Source: RGIG3528 sp045616485 (GTDB lineage: Bacteria; Bacillota; Clostridia; Lachnospirales; Lachnospiraceae). Taken from it: a stretch of DNA of 64,000 nt. Within the stretch, counting starts at the first letter, position 1, and each line of letters opens with the position of its first letter. A program made the translations under genes and the position numbers. The DNA lies in the NCBI GenBank assembly GCA_045616485.1, contig JAZLGU010000065.1, forward strand, positions 1 through 64,000, given 5' to 3'. This document shows, one piece after another, positions 16,766 to 24,491 of the stretch. The notes below the pieces were generated by a model, which worked only from the letters and a program-made list of their open reading frames with translations, had not been told where the DNA came from and did no database searches.

Positions 16766-18121
16766 TCATTCACCTATTTCACTATTTTTCTCATGTTTCC
16801 CAATAGTGAACTCTTTAAACAAAATCGGCAGCTCCAGAATAAACATGCCTATCCAGCCTGCCATATATGCAAATGGCAGGGCCTCAAGTCCAAGAGAAAA
16901 TCCCAAAAAAAGTATTGCCGTAACTGCTACTCTAACGCCCATATTTATCATAGAGGCGGCCAGCGTGATTTTTAATCTGCCCATACCTCTGAAATAGCCC
17001 TGTATGCCGTTTGTCAACGCCGGGAATATGTACATGAACGCGATAAGCTGCAGGTACTCTGTGCCCAGCTCTACGACATTTATATCATCACTCTGGAAAA
17101 ATCTCATTATGGGTCCCGCAAAAAAGAAAGTCACAGTCCCCACCAGTAGTCCGTAAACCACTTCTATTATGATACCGTTTCTAAATCCAAGCTTTACACG
17201 TTCTTTTTCTCCGGCACCACGATTCTGCGACATAAAAGCCGACATGGCGTGAGCGATATTTTGCTGCGGCACCATGGCATAGTCGTCCATTTTGTTGGCT
17301 GCTGTAAAGGCAGCCGGTGCCACAGTTCCCAGTGTATCCACCATACCCTGTACACAAATCTTTCCAAACTGAACAGTGGCCTGCTGCATAGCCGAAGCCC
17401 AGCCATAGCTAACAGTTTTCCCCAGTAAACTCCTGTCAAAAACAAACCACTTTTTTCCAAGTCGAAGCACGGGCACTTTCACCTCTATGTACACAAGGCA
17501 TAGAATGCAGGATATTGCTTCCGATAGCACTGTGGACACCGCACATCCCTCAATGCCCCAATGAAAGGCAACAACAAAAAGCAGGTCACCAAGCACATTT
17601 AAAATAGAACTGATAATCAGGAAAACAAGCGGGGTCACGCTATCTCCAAGTGACCTAAGCGTGGCAGCCAGACAGTTGTATATATATGTGAAAACCATCC
17701 CCGCCAAAATAATTCTAAGGTATACCGCAGACACTGAAAAAAGCTCGGAGTCTACCTGCATGAGTACTAAAATACCGTCGGTCCCCAATATGCAGGCGAT
17801 GGAAAGCACTATTGCAAACGCTATACCAGCCAGCATTGTTGTGCTTATCTGACGCTCCAGCTTTTCTATTTCGCCGGCCCCGAACTGTGCTCCCATAAGA
17901 ATGCCTGCTCCCAGAGTAAGTCCGTTCAAAAGCAGGATAAATAATGACACCACCGGATTGCCTATACCGGCAGCCGCCATAGCATTTTTGTCAACAAAAT
18001 TACCCAACACCGCAACGTCTACAGCGTTGTAAGTAAGCTGGAAAAGCTGTCCCAATACCAAAGGAAGTGTAAACTTTAAAATGAGGGGAGTAATACTCCC
18101 CTTTGTTAAATCTTTTGCCAT
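16766..18121 (-). CDS. MATE-family multidrug/metabolite exporter
   Basis: A 451-residue integral membrane protein with about twelve hydrophobic segments and the two-fold repeat typical of MATE antiporters. The N-terminal signature LTKGSITPLILKFTLPLVLG and the GIGNPVVSLFILLLNG block are characteristic. Such proteins export cationic drugs or metabolites in exchange for sodium or protons; the substrate is not predictable. It begins 17 bases after the GH43-like gene, so the two are probably cotranscribed. No recognisable regulator is next to it. Confidence 0.92.
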   Translation of the reverse strand: MAKDLTKGSITPLILKFTLPLVLGQLFQLTYNAVDVAVLGNFVDKNAMAAAGIGNPVVSLFILLLNGLTLGAGILMGAQFGAGEIEKLERQISTTMLAGIAFAIVLSIACILGTDGILVLMQVDSELFSVSAVYLRIILAGMVFTYIYNCLAATLRSLGDSVTPLVFLIISSILNVLGDLLFVVAFHWGIEGCAVSTVLSEAISCILCLVYIEVKVPVLRLGKKWFVFDRSLLGKTVSYGWASAMQQATVQFGKICVQGMVDTLGTVAPAAFTAANKMDDYAMVPQQNIAHAMSAFMSQNRGAGEKERVKLGFRNGIIIEVVYGLLVGTVTFFFAGPIMRFFQSDDINVVELGTEYLQLIAFMYIFPALTNGIQGYFRGMGRLKITLAASMINMGVRVAVTAILFLGFSLGLEALPFAYMAGWIGMFILELPILFKEFTIGKHEKNSEIGE

Positions 18122-18138
18122 ATATGTAAGCCTGTTAA

Positions 18139-19068
18139 CTACTTTCCGTATTTCTCAATGAGAGTACTGTATTCATCATCCGTAATCGGTAAAATGCCGC
18201 CATGACGCTTCAAATTGGTTCCGAGGTCAAATTCCGAATCCTTAAGTACTCTGAAGTCACCATTGATAATGTTGTCTGCGAGAAGCGGTATATATCCTTT
18301 GCCCTCAGCATATCTGTCTACCATGAGGCACCATTTTTTCATGCCTTCAATATAAAAACATATAGGTCCCTCCACTCCAGGCATTGCCTCAAGCGCAGGA
18401 CAATGAATATCCGTAAAGCTTTCTTTGTCTAAGGAAGTACCAAAGTCGGTGCGAATATTCTTTGTGGTCTCATCTTTGGAAAAACGTACATATCCATCAT
18501 GTCCGTCACGCTCCTTGGTAACTCTTACTATGTCTGTATCTATTACATGATTTTCTCTTTCTATATAAAGCTCCGGCTCAGAAAAATTCTTGAAGTCCTT
18601 TGTATAGCTTCTGAAAATCTTTTGCTTCGCCTTTCCCGGCTCGTTCTTCGGAGTCATTGACGCCCAGAACACCATGAAAGCCTTTTTCTCCTCATCGTAT
18701 ACAGCTTCAGGCGCCCATACGCATCCGGCATCTTCCGTGCCAACTTTTACCGCCCATGCGTCAGACCAATTCACCAAATCATTGCTTTCCCAAACAATGA
18801 GATTTTTAGAGGCATCAAACTGAGCCCAGCCCCAGTCCCAGTGCTTGTTGATACAAAGATCTGTGGCTATAATGTAAAACTTGCCGTTTTTGGAATCTCT
18901 TACGAGAAAAGGATCACGCACTCCCCTTTCTCCGATAGCCGATAAAAGCACGGGGGCGCCGCCGTTCAAATCCTCATAGTGCAGACCGTCTTTACTTACC
19001 GAGAAGTAAATCTGCTCTCCGTTTTCATGCTCTCCTGTAAAATGAACAAACAAATATTTATCCTTCAT
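18139..19068 (-). CDS. GH43-like five-bladed beta-propeller glycosidase
   Basis: A 309-residue protein of the GH43/GH62/GH117 type: RDPFLVRD near residue 60 carries the first acidic residue of the propeller active site, APEAVYDEEKKAFMVFWAS near 120 the second block, and IDTDIV near 180 the third. Enzymes of this fold cleave arabinose or xylose residues from plant polysaccharides, as expected for a gut or rumen fibre degrader. No signal peptide is present, so it should act on oligosaccharides inside the cell. ATG 19068 overlaps the stop of a tiny upstream ORF (TAATG), which indicates translational coupling; a GTG reading five codons longer is less likely. Confidence 0.8.
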   Translation of the reverse strand: MKDKYLFVHFTGEHENGEQIYFSVSKDGLHYEDLNGGAPVLLSAIGERGVRDPFLVRDSKNGKFYIIATDLCINKHWDWGWAQFDASKNLIVWESNDLVNWSDAWAVKVGTEDAGCVWAPEAVYDEEKKAFMVFWASMTPKNEPGKAKQKIFRSYTKDFKNFSEPELYIERENHVIDTDIVRVTKERDGHDGYVRFSKDETTKNIRTDFGTSLDKESFTDIHCPALEAMPGVEGPICFYIEGMKKWCLMVDRYAEGKGYIPLLADNIINGDFRVLKDSEFDLGTNLKRHGGILPITDDEYSTLIEKYGK

Positions 19069-19169
19069 TATCTTTTTCTCCACATCTTGAATAATTCTAT
19101 TGCTACTACACCAAGTGCTATGACTACAAGCATAATATTAATAAGCTCTGCTCCGCCCTCGTCGAACAT
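19068..19169 (-). CDS. 33-residue single-pass membrane peptide coupled to the GH43-like gene
   Basis: Short ORF beginning MFDEGGAELI: acidic N-terminus, one hydrophobic segment (about residues 9-27, INIMLVVIALGVVAIELF) and basic end MWRKR. Its TAA overlaps the ATG of the GH43-like gene by one base. A good promoter lies 26 bases upstream of its start. The ribosome site (TAGGTAG) is weak. It may be a real small membrane protein or a leader whose translation opens the glycosidase start. I know of no named family for it. Confidence 0.55.
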   Translation of the reverse strand: MFDEGGAELINIMLVVIALGVVAIELFKMWRKR

Positions 19170-19195
19170 ATCTACCTACAGGAAGATCCGTTGCC

Positions 19196-19224
19196 ATTAT
19201 ATGACAAATACTTTGGCTTCGCAA
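19196..19224 (-). promoter_or_regulatory. Promoter of the small peptide/GH43/MATE operon
   Basis: Minus strand: -35 TTGCGA (19224-19219), 17-base spacer, -10 TATAAT (19201-19196). It is divergent from the M48 peptidase gene. Confidence 0.7.
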
Positions 19225-19348
19225 CGCTTTTATCTTTTTTCCGGGTAGTTGACCTATCGTTTTTATAGTGGAAAAATAATTCTTTTGGTGTATAATTCCA
19301 AATATCAATGGTTATAGGGACATAAATATTTATACTTAAGGGGGATTT

Positions 19349-21400
19349 ATGAATAATAAGAAACAGGGCCAAACCATGATTATGGTTGGCGCCATCATTA
19401 TTGCACTTGTTTTAGAGGCCGGATTGGTTGCCGCAGGGGCCTCAGTCGCGGAGCCCGGAAGTGAAACAGCATTGATTATTTCCTCGTTCTACGTTTTTCC
19501 CGTGATTTTACTGATGCTGGCAAACATGATTACGGAGAAAATAATCCATAAAAAATATAAGGATATGAAGTCCAACGATTCCTTTGACATGTTTATGAAG
19601 AAAAAGGACTGGGCAAGACAGGATGCCGAATCAGCCAGAAAATCCGTGTTCGCAAAATATATCGGATGTATCTGCTATGCCGCTTTGATGAACCTGCTGA
19701 TAGCAGGCTTCCCGTTTTTTTCAGGAATGTTTGTAGCAGCACAAAAGCCGGAGGATCGAGATATAATCTTTGACGTGTTTCTGCTCATTGTAGGAACCGC
19801 AGGATTCGTTCTTACAATAGGCGGTATAATAAACAACCTTCTGACAAGACTTTTTTACAGAAATAATCAGGAGGAAGAGACGCAATATCCAGAGCTGAAT
19901 GCGTTAATTCAGGAGATATTGACCGAGGAAGGAATAGATGTACCTTTTAGCGCCAATATTTTCTGGGCCACTTCGAACTGTGGAGTATCAGAGTACAACG
20001 GAAAACTTCATATCGGCTTCGGTTCTCTTATGCTGAAATTTTTGTCCAATGAGGAGATAAAAGCAATTCTCTATCACGAGATCGCTCATTATAAGCACAA
20101 CGACACCAAATATTCGTTAAAGGTGGAGCAGCTGCAAGAGGTACTCTCATTTCTGCTTCCTTCAAAATTAACAGTTTTCATGTGCCCTATGTTGCTAAAA
20201 ACTGCTCTTGAAAATCATATGATTGACGAGTCGGTATCCATTATTTACGAGAATATGGCAGATGACGAGGTAATAAAGAAAAATGTCCACGAGACCTATG
20301 TAACGGCCTGCTGCAAGATGGATGCACTCGATAGAGTATCAAACAGAAATTTTGCCTATGCGGATTATAAAATAGATATTGACGGAAAGTGGACCGATGA
20401 GACAATAGAGTATATTTTCCGCGAAATCGAAGAAAACTATAACCTGCACAAAGACTTTTTTGAACAGATTTCAAACAGCTATCTCGAAGAGCGTTTGTCC
20501 ACTCACCCCAACATCAGACAAAGAAAAGAAAAATTCAATGTCACGAATGTTGATTTTTCCATAAAGAGAAACAATACATATGACAATGCAATAATGACAT
20601 ACATCGGTCTCTGCAATAAGCAGATCGAAGAGCAAAAAGAGCTTTATAAAGAACACGACGAGCGTTTTGTCAGACAGTACGAAGGATACCTGCAGCTCAA
20701 AGAAAGGGAAATAAACGGTGAGTTTGAGAATGACCTGGACAGATGGCACGGTATAGTCGATATGGCGATGAACTCCGGCGACTATGACGAGGCAAAAAAA
20801 CTCTGCCGAAAGATCCTTGAGGTCAATCCGGAGAGCGATAGAGCCAATGCCACACTTGGTATCATACTTGCGAAACATGACTTCAGCGATGAGTGTATCG
20901 GGTATCTGGAAAAAGTCATAGCCGATCAGTCCTCATTTTCACTGGAAGTGTTGGAAGTACTGGGAGAGTTCTATGTAATAACCGGAAATGTTGCCGGCAG
21001 AGATCATATACGTGAAGTGCAGTTCGGTGTTATCGATGAAGACAAGGACTACTCTGAATCAATGGAGCTTAACATGAACGATAAATTCAGCACCTTCGAA
21101 GACAGGGAAGTAAGAAGCAAAGTGCTTGATATCGTGAAGAACTGTAATGAAATAGAAAGCGTGTCCTTCGTTGTCAAAAAAGTCGGAAAATACACCTGTA
21201 CCCATGTGATTGTCTGGCTCAACGATAAAAATAGCAATCAAAGTGTCGATGAGTGCATGCAAGCTATTTTCAGCTACCTGGACACTCTGAAAGAACAGTA
21301 CAATCTGCACAGCATGTGCGTCAAAGATATTGCAAACAATCACACCTTCCGTAAGAACGGATTCAGGTATACAAAAGAAGGTATTCCATCCGCAAAATAA
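19349..21400 (+). CDS. Membrane M48-type zinc metallopeptidase with TPR-like C-terminus
   Basis: A 683-residue protein. Four hydrophobic segments (about 8-30, 44-64, 105-130, 140-165) precede the peptidase domain, which has the zinc motif HEIAH at 243-247 and a downstream acidic ligand region (ENMADDE, near 300), as in HtpX/BlaR-like M48 enzymes. Residues about 460-560 form helical repeats with TPR features (GDYDEAKKLCRKILEVNPES), and a further 120-residue domain follows. The fusion suggests a membrane-bound protease that binds partner proteins by its repeats, perhaps in envelope stress or signalling. Start ATG 19349 follows GGGGG. It is monocistronic with a terminator immediately downstream. 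Confidence 0.85.
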   Translation: MNNKKQGQTMIMVGAIIIALVLEAGLVAAGASVAEPGSETALIISSFYVFPVILLMLANMITEKIIHKKYKDMKSNDSFDMFMKKKDWARQDAESARKSVFAKYIGCICYAALMNLLIAGFPFFSGMFVAAQKPEDRDIIFDVFLLIVGTAGFVLTIGGIINNLLTRLFYRNNQEEETQYPELNALIQEILTEEGIDVPFSANIFWATSNCGVSEYNGKLHIGFGSLMLKFLSNEEIKAILYHEIAHYKHNDTKYSLKVEQLQEVLSFLLPSKLTVFMCPMLLKTALENHMIDESVSIIYENMADDEVIKKNVHETYVTACCKMDALDRVSNRNFAYADYKIDIDGKWTDETIEYIFREIEENYNLHKDFFEQISNSYLEERLSTHPNIRQRKEKFNVTNVDFSIKRNNTYDNAIMTYIGLCNKQIEEQKELYKEHDERFVRQYEGYLQLKEREINGEFENDLDRWHGIVDMAMNSGDYDEAKKLCRKILEVNPESDRANATLGIILAKHDFSDECIGYLEKVIADQSSFSLEVLEVLGEFYVITGNVAGRDHIREVQFGVIDEDKDYSESMELNMNDKFSTFEDREVRSKVLDIVKNCNEIESVSFVVKKVGKYTCTHVIVWLNDKNSNQSVDECMQAIFSYLDTLKEQYNLHSMCVKDIANNHTFRKNGFRYTKEGIPSAK

Positions 21401-21404
21401 GATT

Positions 21405-21436
21405 AAAAAGGATTAGTCAAAGCGCTAATCCTTTTT
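21405..21436 (+). terminator. Terminator of the M48 peptidase gene
   Basis: AAAAAGGATTAG, loop of eight bases, CTAATCCTTTTT, directly behind the stop at 21400. It has flanking A and T tracts. Confidence 0.85.
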
Positions 21437-21550
21437 CTTGGCCTCAACATCCTTTCAGTCCTCATTCGTGCACCCTATTTGTCGCACCATATAGTTTATC
21501 ATTATCATCATAAAGGGCGCAAATACATCACAAAACCTTAGGAGGACACT

Positions 21551-21670
21551 ATGAAGGGATACAACGTAGCTAACGGATACATGGGATATATCAATGGACA
21601 TTACAGATTGTTTTCAACAGAATCGGAATATGAAGAATTTTTTCTGGATAGTGAAGCAGATGACAAATAA
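21551..21670 (+). CDS. Conserved-type 39-residue small protein
   Basis: Starts MKGYNVANGYMGYINGHY and ends in an acidic tail (EYEEFFLDSEADDK). A perfect AGGAGG lies seven bases before the ATG, which is hard to explain unless the ORF is translated. Small Gly/Tyr-rich proteins with the pattern NGYMG.(V/I)(D/N)G.Y.LF.(S/T)E..Y are, as I recall, widespread in Lachnospiraceae and clostridia with no known function. No membrane segment is present. It is too short for usual gene finders. Confidence 0.75.
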   Translation: MKGYNVANGYMGYINGHYRLFSTESEYEEFFLDSEADDK

Positions 21671-21704
21671 AAGACACCACCCGATGTACACGAGTGGTGT
21701 TGTC
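21671..21704 (-). terminator. Terminator for the minus-strand gene at 21713
   Basis: GACACCAC pairs with GTGGTGTTGTC across a short loop. Read on the minus strand it is followed by TCTTTTATTT. The plus strand has no T tract, so it serves the gene starting at 22147. Confidence 0.65.
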
Positions 21705-21712
21705 GATTGATC

Positions 21713-22147
21713 TTATGACATTATTAAAGACATTACTTCAGGTCTTGTCATATTGGCCTGGACCATTATATTTTCAGCCTTTTCCTGAATATTCTGTGTA
21801 GCTGCGGCAATCTCTGCTGAAGCCTTCAGCTCTTCGGCAGGCTTTGGCTGCTCCACTGCTCTGCGGACAGGAAAATCACTGAGCTCCACCTTATAGGCAG
21901 GTGTCTCCACCTTTTTCTCTACTGTTCTTACAGCAGACTCTTCCAGTTTTGGTGATGCTGCATTCAGATCCCTGTTAATCTGATTCAGCTCACGAAGTGC
22001 CGACGATCTGTCAGACACAGATACCGCAGACTTTGCTGCAAATCTATCCAATTCAAGTTTTCTTGCCATTAAGGCTGCTCTCTTTTCTACAGAGCCATCT
22101 TTCATCTGCCCCAAAAATAATGCTTTACTGTACTTTGTTTCTGTCAT
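21713..22147 (-). CDS. Small protein with a flagellin-like C-terminal helix
   Basis: A 144-residue, mostly helical cytosolic protein without a known domain that I can name. The middle (about 28-75) is charged and coiled-coil prone. The C-terminal 25 residues, NIMVQANMTRPEVMSLIMS, closely resemble the end of flagellin D0 (typically ..LAQANQ.PQ.VLSLL), a segment bound by FliS and used for export and filament packing. The protein has no flagellin N-terminus, so it is not a filament subunit. It could be a flagellin-chaperone partner or regulator, or the likeness could be chance. Start ATG 22147 has GAGAGG ahead of it; the longer frame to 22195 is unsupported. Confidence 0.6.
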   Translation of the reverse strand: MTETKYSKALFLGQMKDGSVEKRAALMARKLELDRFAAKSAVSVSDRSSALRELNQINRDLNAASPKLEESAVRTVEKKVETPAYKVELSDFPVRRAVEQPKPAEELKASAEIAAATQNIQEKAENIMVQANMTRPEVMSLIMS

Positions 22148-22337
22148 AATAATGCCTCTCGCATATTTAAAAACTAAGCCGTTGACTCCCTTCAACCGAG
22201 CTTACTGACAGTCTGTGCCATGCCCCAATGCACGCACTAATAAAGGCATCCATGCCCCTCAATTATGATATCGGAATTATCTTCTTTATCTTTATGGATA
22301 TTTTAGAAAACGGGACTATATTACTACTCAAAACTGG

Positions 22338-22371
22338 AAAATCCCTGGGGGATGGGAGCCCTCAGGGATTA
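22338..22371 (-). terminator. Terminator of the nucleoside ABC importer operon
   Basis: ATCCCTG/CAGGGAT stem extended by GGG/CCC, followed on the minus strand by TTTT. It lies about 45 bases after the last permease gene. Confidence 0.7.
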
Positions 22372-22413
22372 GAAAAAGGAAATATATGAAATACAAACTT
22401 ATAAGCTGAATAA

Positions 22414-23403
22414 TTATCGGTCCTCTCTGAAATATGAGAGTCCCAGTGCTTCCGGAGGCTGATTTTCTCTGGCCTTTTTGAAGCTGGTAACAATAAGAAC
22501 TATAATTGTAACCACATATGGCAGGGCCTGGATGAGGTCTGTCTGATATACATTTACAGTAAATCCAAGTAAGCTTGGCAGGAACTGGTAAAGCCAGTAG
22601 AGCATACCAAAAAGATAAGCCCCCCAGATAGCATTTAATGGCTTCCAGGTAGTGAAAATAACCAACGCTAAGGCCAGCCAGCCCAGAGCCTCTATCTGAC
22701 CTGTAGTAGCCCAGATACCGTTATTGTAATCGAGTACATAATACAAGCCGCCAATACCGGATATGGCACCACCCAAAACAGCTGACAGGTATCTGTATTT
22801 TATAACATTGATACCGGCTGCATCTGCAGTGGCAGGATTCTCACCTACGGCCCGCAGATTGAGACCTGTATGTGTCTTATTCAGAAAAATATGAAGAAGC
22901 ACAGCCAGCACTATGGCAGCATATGCCAGAAAACCATATCCGAAGAATAATTCTCCTACGACAGGTATCTGAGACAGGCCGGGTATCTTGGCAGAAAAAG
23001 CACTATTTGCCAGAGGCGCAGCTGTATAGCTTTGTCCCTTCAATAAAAACATACCGAAGAAATTGGCAATACCCATGCCAAAAGTAGTAAGAGCAAGACC
23101 TGTAACATTCTGATTCGCTCTTAAGGAGATAGTCAGAAATGCATAAATAAGGCCGCCCAGAGCTGATGCAATCATTGCTGCTATCACAGATAACAGGATA
23201 GAAACAAAGGGATTGGGATGGGCTACTCCATTTTCATAAAGGTAGGCTGTGGCAAATCCTGAAAAACCACCCAGATACATGATACCTGGCACTCCAAGAT
23301 TCAGAGAACCTGACTTTTCCGTCATTGTCTCCCCCAGAGCTCCATACATAATGATGGTGCCGAAAGCGATGGCACGAATAAACCATGCGATAAATGTTGC
23401 CAT
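22414..23403 (-). CDS. BMP-type nucleoside ABC importer, second permease
   Basis: A 329-residue membrane protein of the BPD_transp_2 family (RbsC/YufQ/NupQ type) with about eight to nine hydrophobic segments. The N-terminal block MYGALGETMTEKSGSLNLGVPG and the GLNLRAVGENPATADAAGIN cytoplasmic loop, which contacts the ATPase, are hallmarks. It pairs with the larger permease immediately upstream; the two genes touch at 23403. Together with the ATPase and lipoprotein it forms a complete importer for nucleosides or purines. Confidence 0.92.
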   Translation of the reverse strand: MATFIAWFIRAIAFGTIIMYGALGETMTEKSGSLNLGVPGIMYLGGFSGFATAYLYENGVAHPNPFVSILLSVIAAMIASALGGLIYAFLTISLRANQNVTGLALTTFGMGIANFFGMFLLKGQSYTAAPLANSAFSAKIPGLSQIPVVGELFFGYGFLAYAAIVLAVLLHIFLNKTHTGLNLRAVGENPATADAAGINVIKYRYLSAVLGGAISGIGGLYYVLDYNNGIWATTGQIEALGWLALALVIFTTWKPLNAIWGAYLFGMLYWLYQFLPSLLGFTVNVYQTDLIQALPYVVTIIVLIVTSFKKARENQPPEALGLSYFREDR

Positions 23404-24491
23404 TACTGCTCTCCTCCTTCCTTATGTCTCAGGATAATCTTATAGTTAATAAAGAATTCACATCCCAGTATAAAAAACAGGATAACGCCACTTAATATAT
23501 CAGAAAAATAGTCATTCAAATCATACTTTGATGCTACCTGATGAGCGCCTTTTTCCATAAATACCAGAAGGAAGGAAATAAGGATCATATAAAAAGTGTT
23601 AAATTTGGCCAGCCATGCAACTATTATGGCTGTAAAGCCTTTACCGCCTGCAGTGCTTACAGAAATAGTCTGGTCACGTCCACCTACCAAAAGGAATCCG
23701 CAGAGGCCGCAAATGGCTCCTGACAAAATCATGGTACGAATAGTCACCAGCTTGACATTAATGCCGGTATAGCGGGCAGTGTTTTTTGACTCGCCCACTA
23801 CAGCTATTTCATAGCCATGCTTTGTGTTTTTCAGATAGAAAAACATAAGTATCGTAATTATCACTACAACAATAATGTTGATTATATAACGCTGACCTGC
23901 TATCTCCGGGAACCATCCTGCTTTGGTAGCCATATTCAGCTTACCTAAAGCAGAAGCCTTGCCTCGAAGTATATTGACAAAACAGGATACTATCTGAATG
24001 GCCACATAGTTCATCATAAGTGTGAACAACGTCTCATTGGTCTGCCATTTTGCCTTGAAATAGGCCGGGATGAATCCCCATACGGCACCGGCTATTACAG
24101 CTGCCAGGAACATCACCAGGAAAAGCAGAGCTGTCGGCATACTGTTGCCCAGGTAAACCATTACAAGAGCAGTAGCAAGGCCACCCACAAGCACCTGTCC
24201 CTCTGCGCCTATATTCCAGAAACGCATCTTAAAAGCAGGAGCCAGGGCAACGCCCAGGAGAAGAAGCGTAGATAAATCACGGATCATCCACATAGTTCTT
24301 CTTGAGCTGCCAAAATTACCTTCAAACATGGCAAGATATATGGCAAAAGGATTTTTTCCGGTAACACTTAATATAAGTACGGCATCTACAACAAGCGCCA
24401 GAATAATAGCAAGGACACGCACCAGGATGCGGCTCTTAACTGAAGGAGCAGCCTTTCTGGCAATTCTTAAAAGTGGTTCTTTACCTGCCAT
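23403..24491 (-). CDS. BMP-type nucleoside ABC importer, first permease
   Basis: A 362-residue membrane protein of the BPD_transp_2 family (YufP/NupP type). The FWNIGAEGQVLVGGLATA block and the KNTARYTGINVKLVTIR coupling loop identify the family. The basic N-terminus (about 20 residues) is followed by the first membrane segment. Its start overlaps the ATPase stop by one base and its stop touches the next permease, so the three are translationally coupled. It forms a heterodimeric channel with the 22414 protein. Confidence 0.92.
   Translation of the reverse strand: MAGKEPLLRIARKAAPSVKSRILVRVLAIILALVVDAVLILSVTGKNPFAIYLAMFEGNFGSSRRTMWMIRDLSTLLLLGVALAPAFKMRFWNIGAEGQVLVGGLATALVMVYLGNSMPTALLFLVMFLAAVIAGAVWGFIPAYFKAKWQTNETLFTLMMNYVAIQIVSCFVNILRGKASALGKLNMATKAGWFPEIAGQRYIINIIVVVIITILMFFYLKNTKHGYEIAVVGESKNTARYTGINVKLVTIRTMILSGAICGLCGFLLVGGRDQTISVSTAGGKGFTAIIVAWLAKFNTFYMILISFLLVFMEKGAHQVASKYDLNDYFSDILSGVILFFILGCEFFINYKIILRHKEGGEQ

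Noticed and set aside
20471..20878. 135-residue minus-strand ORF within the M48 peptidase gene
   Set aside because: No ribosome site or recognisable domain, and fully inside a gene with strong coding evidence on the other strand.
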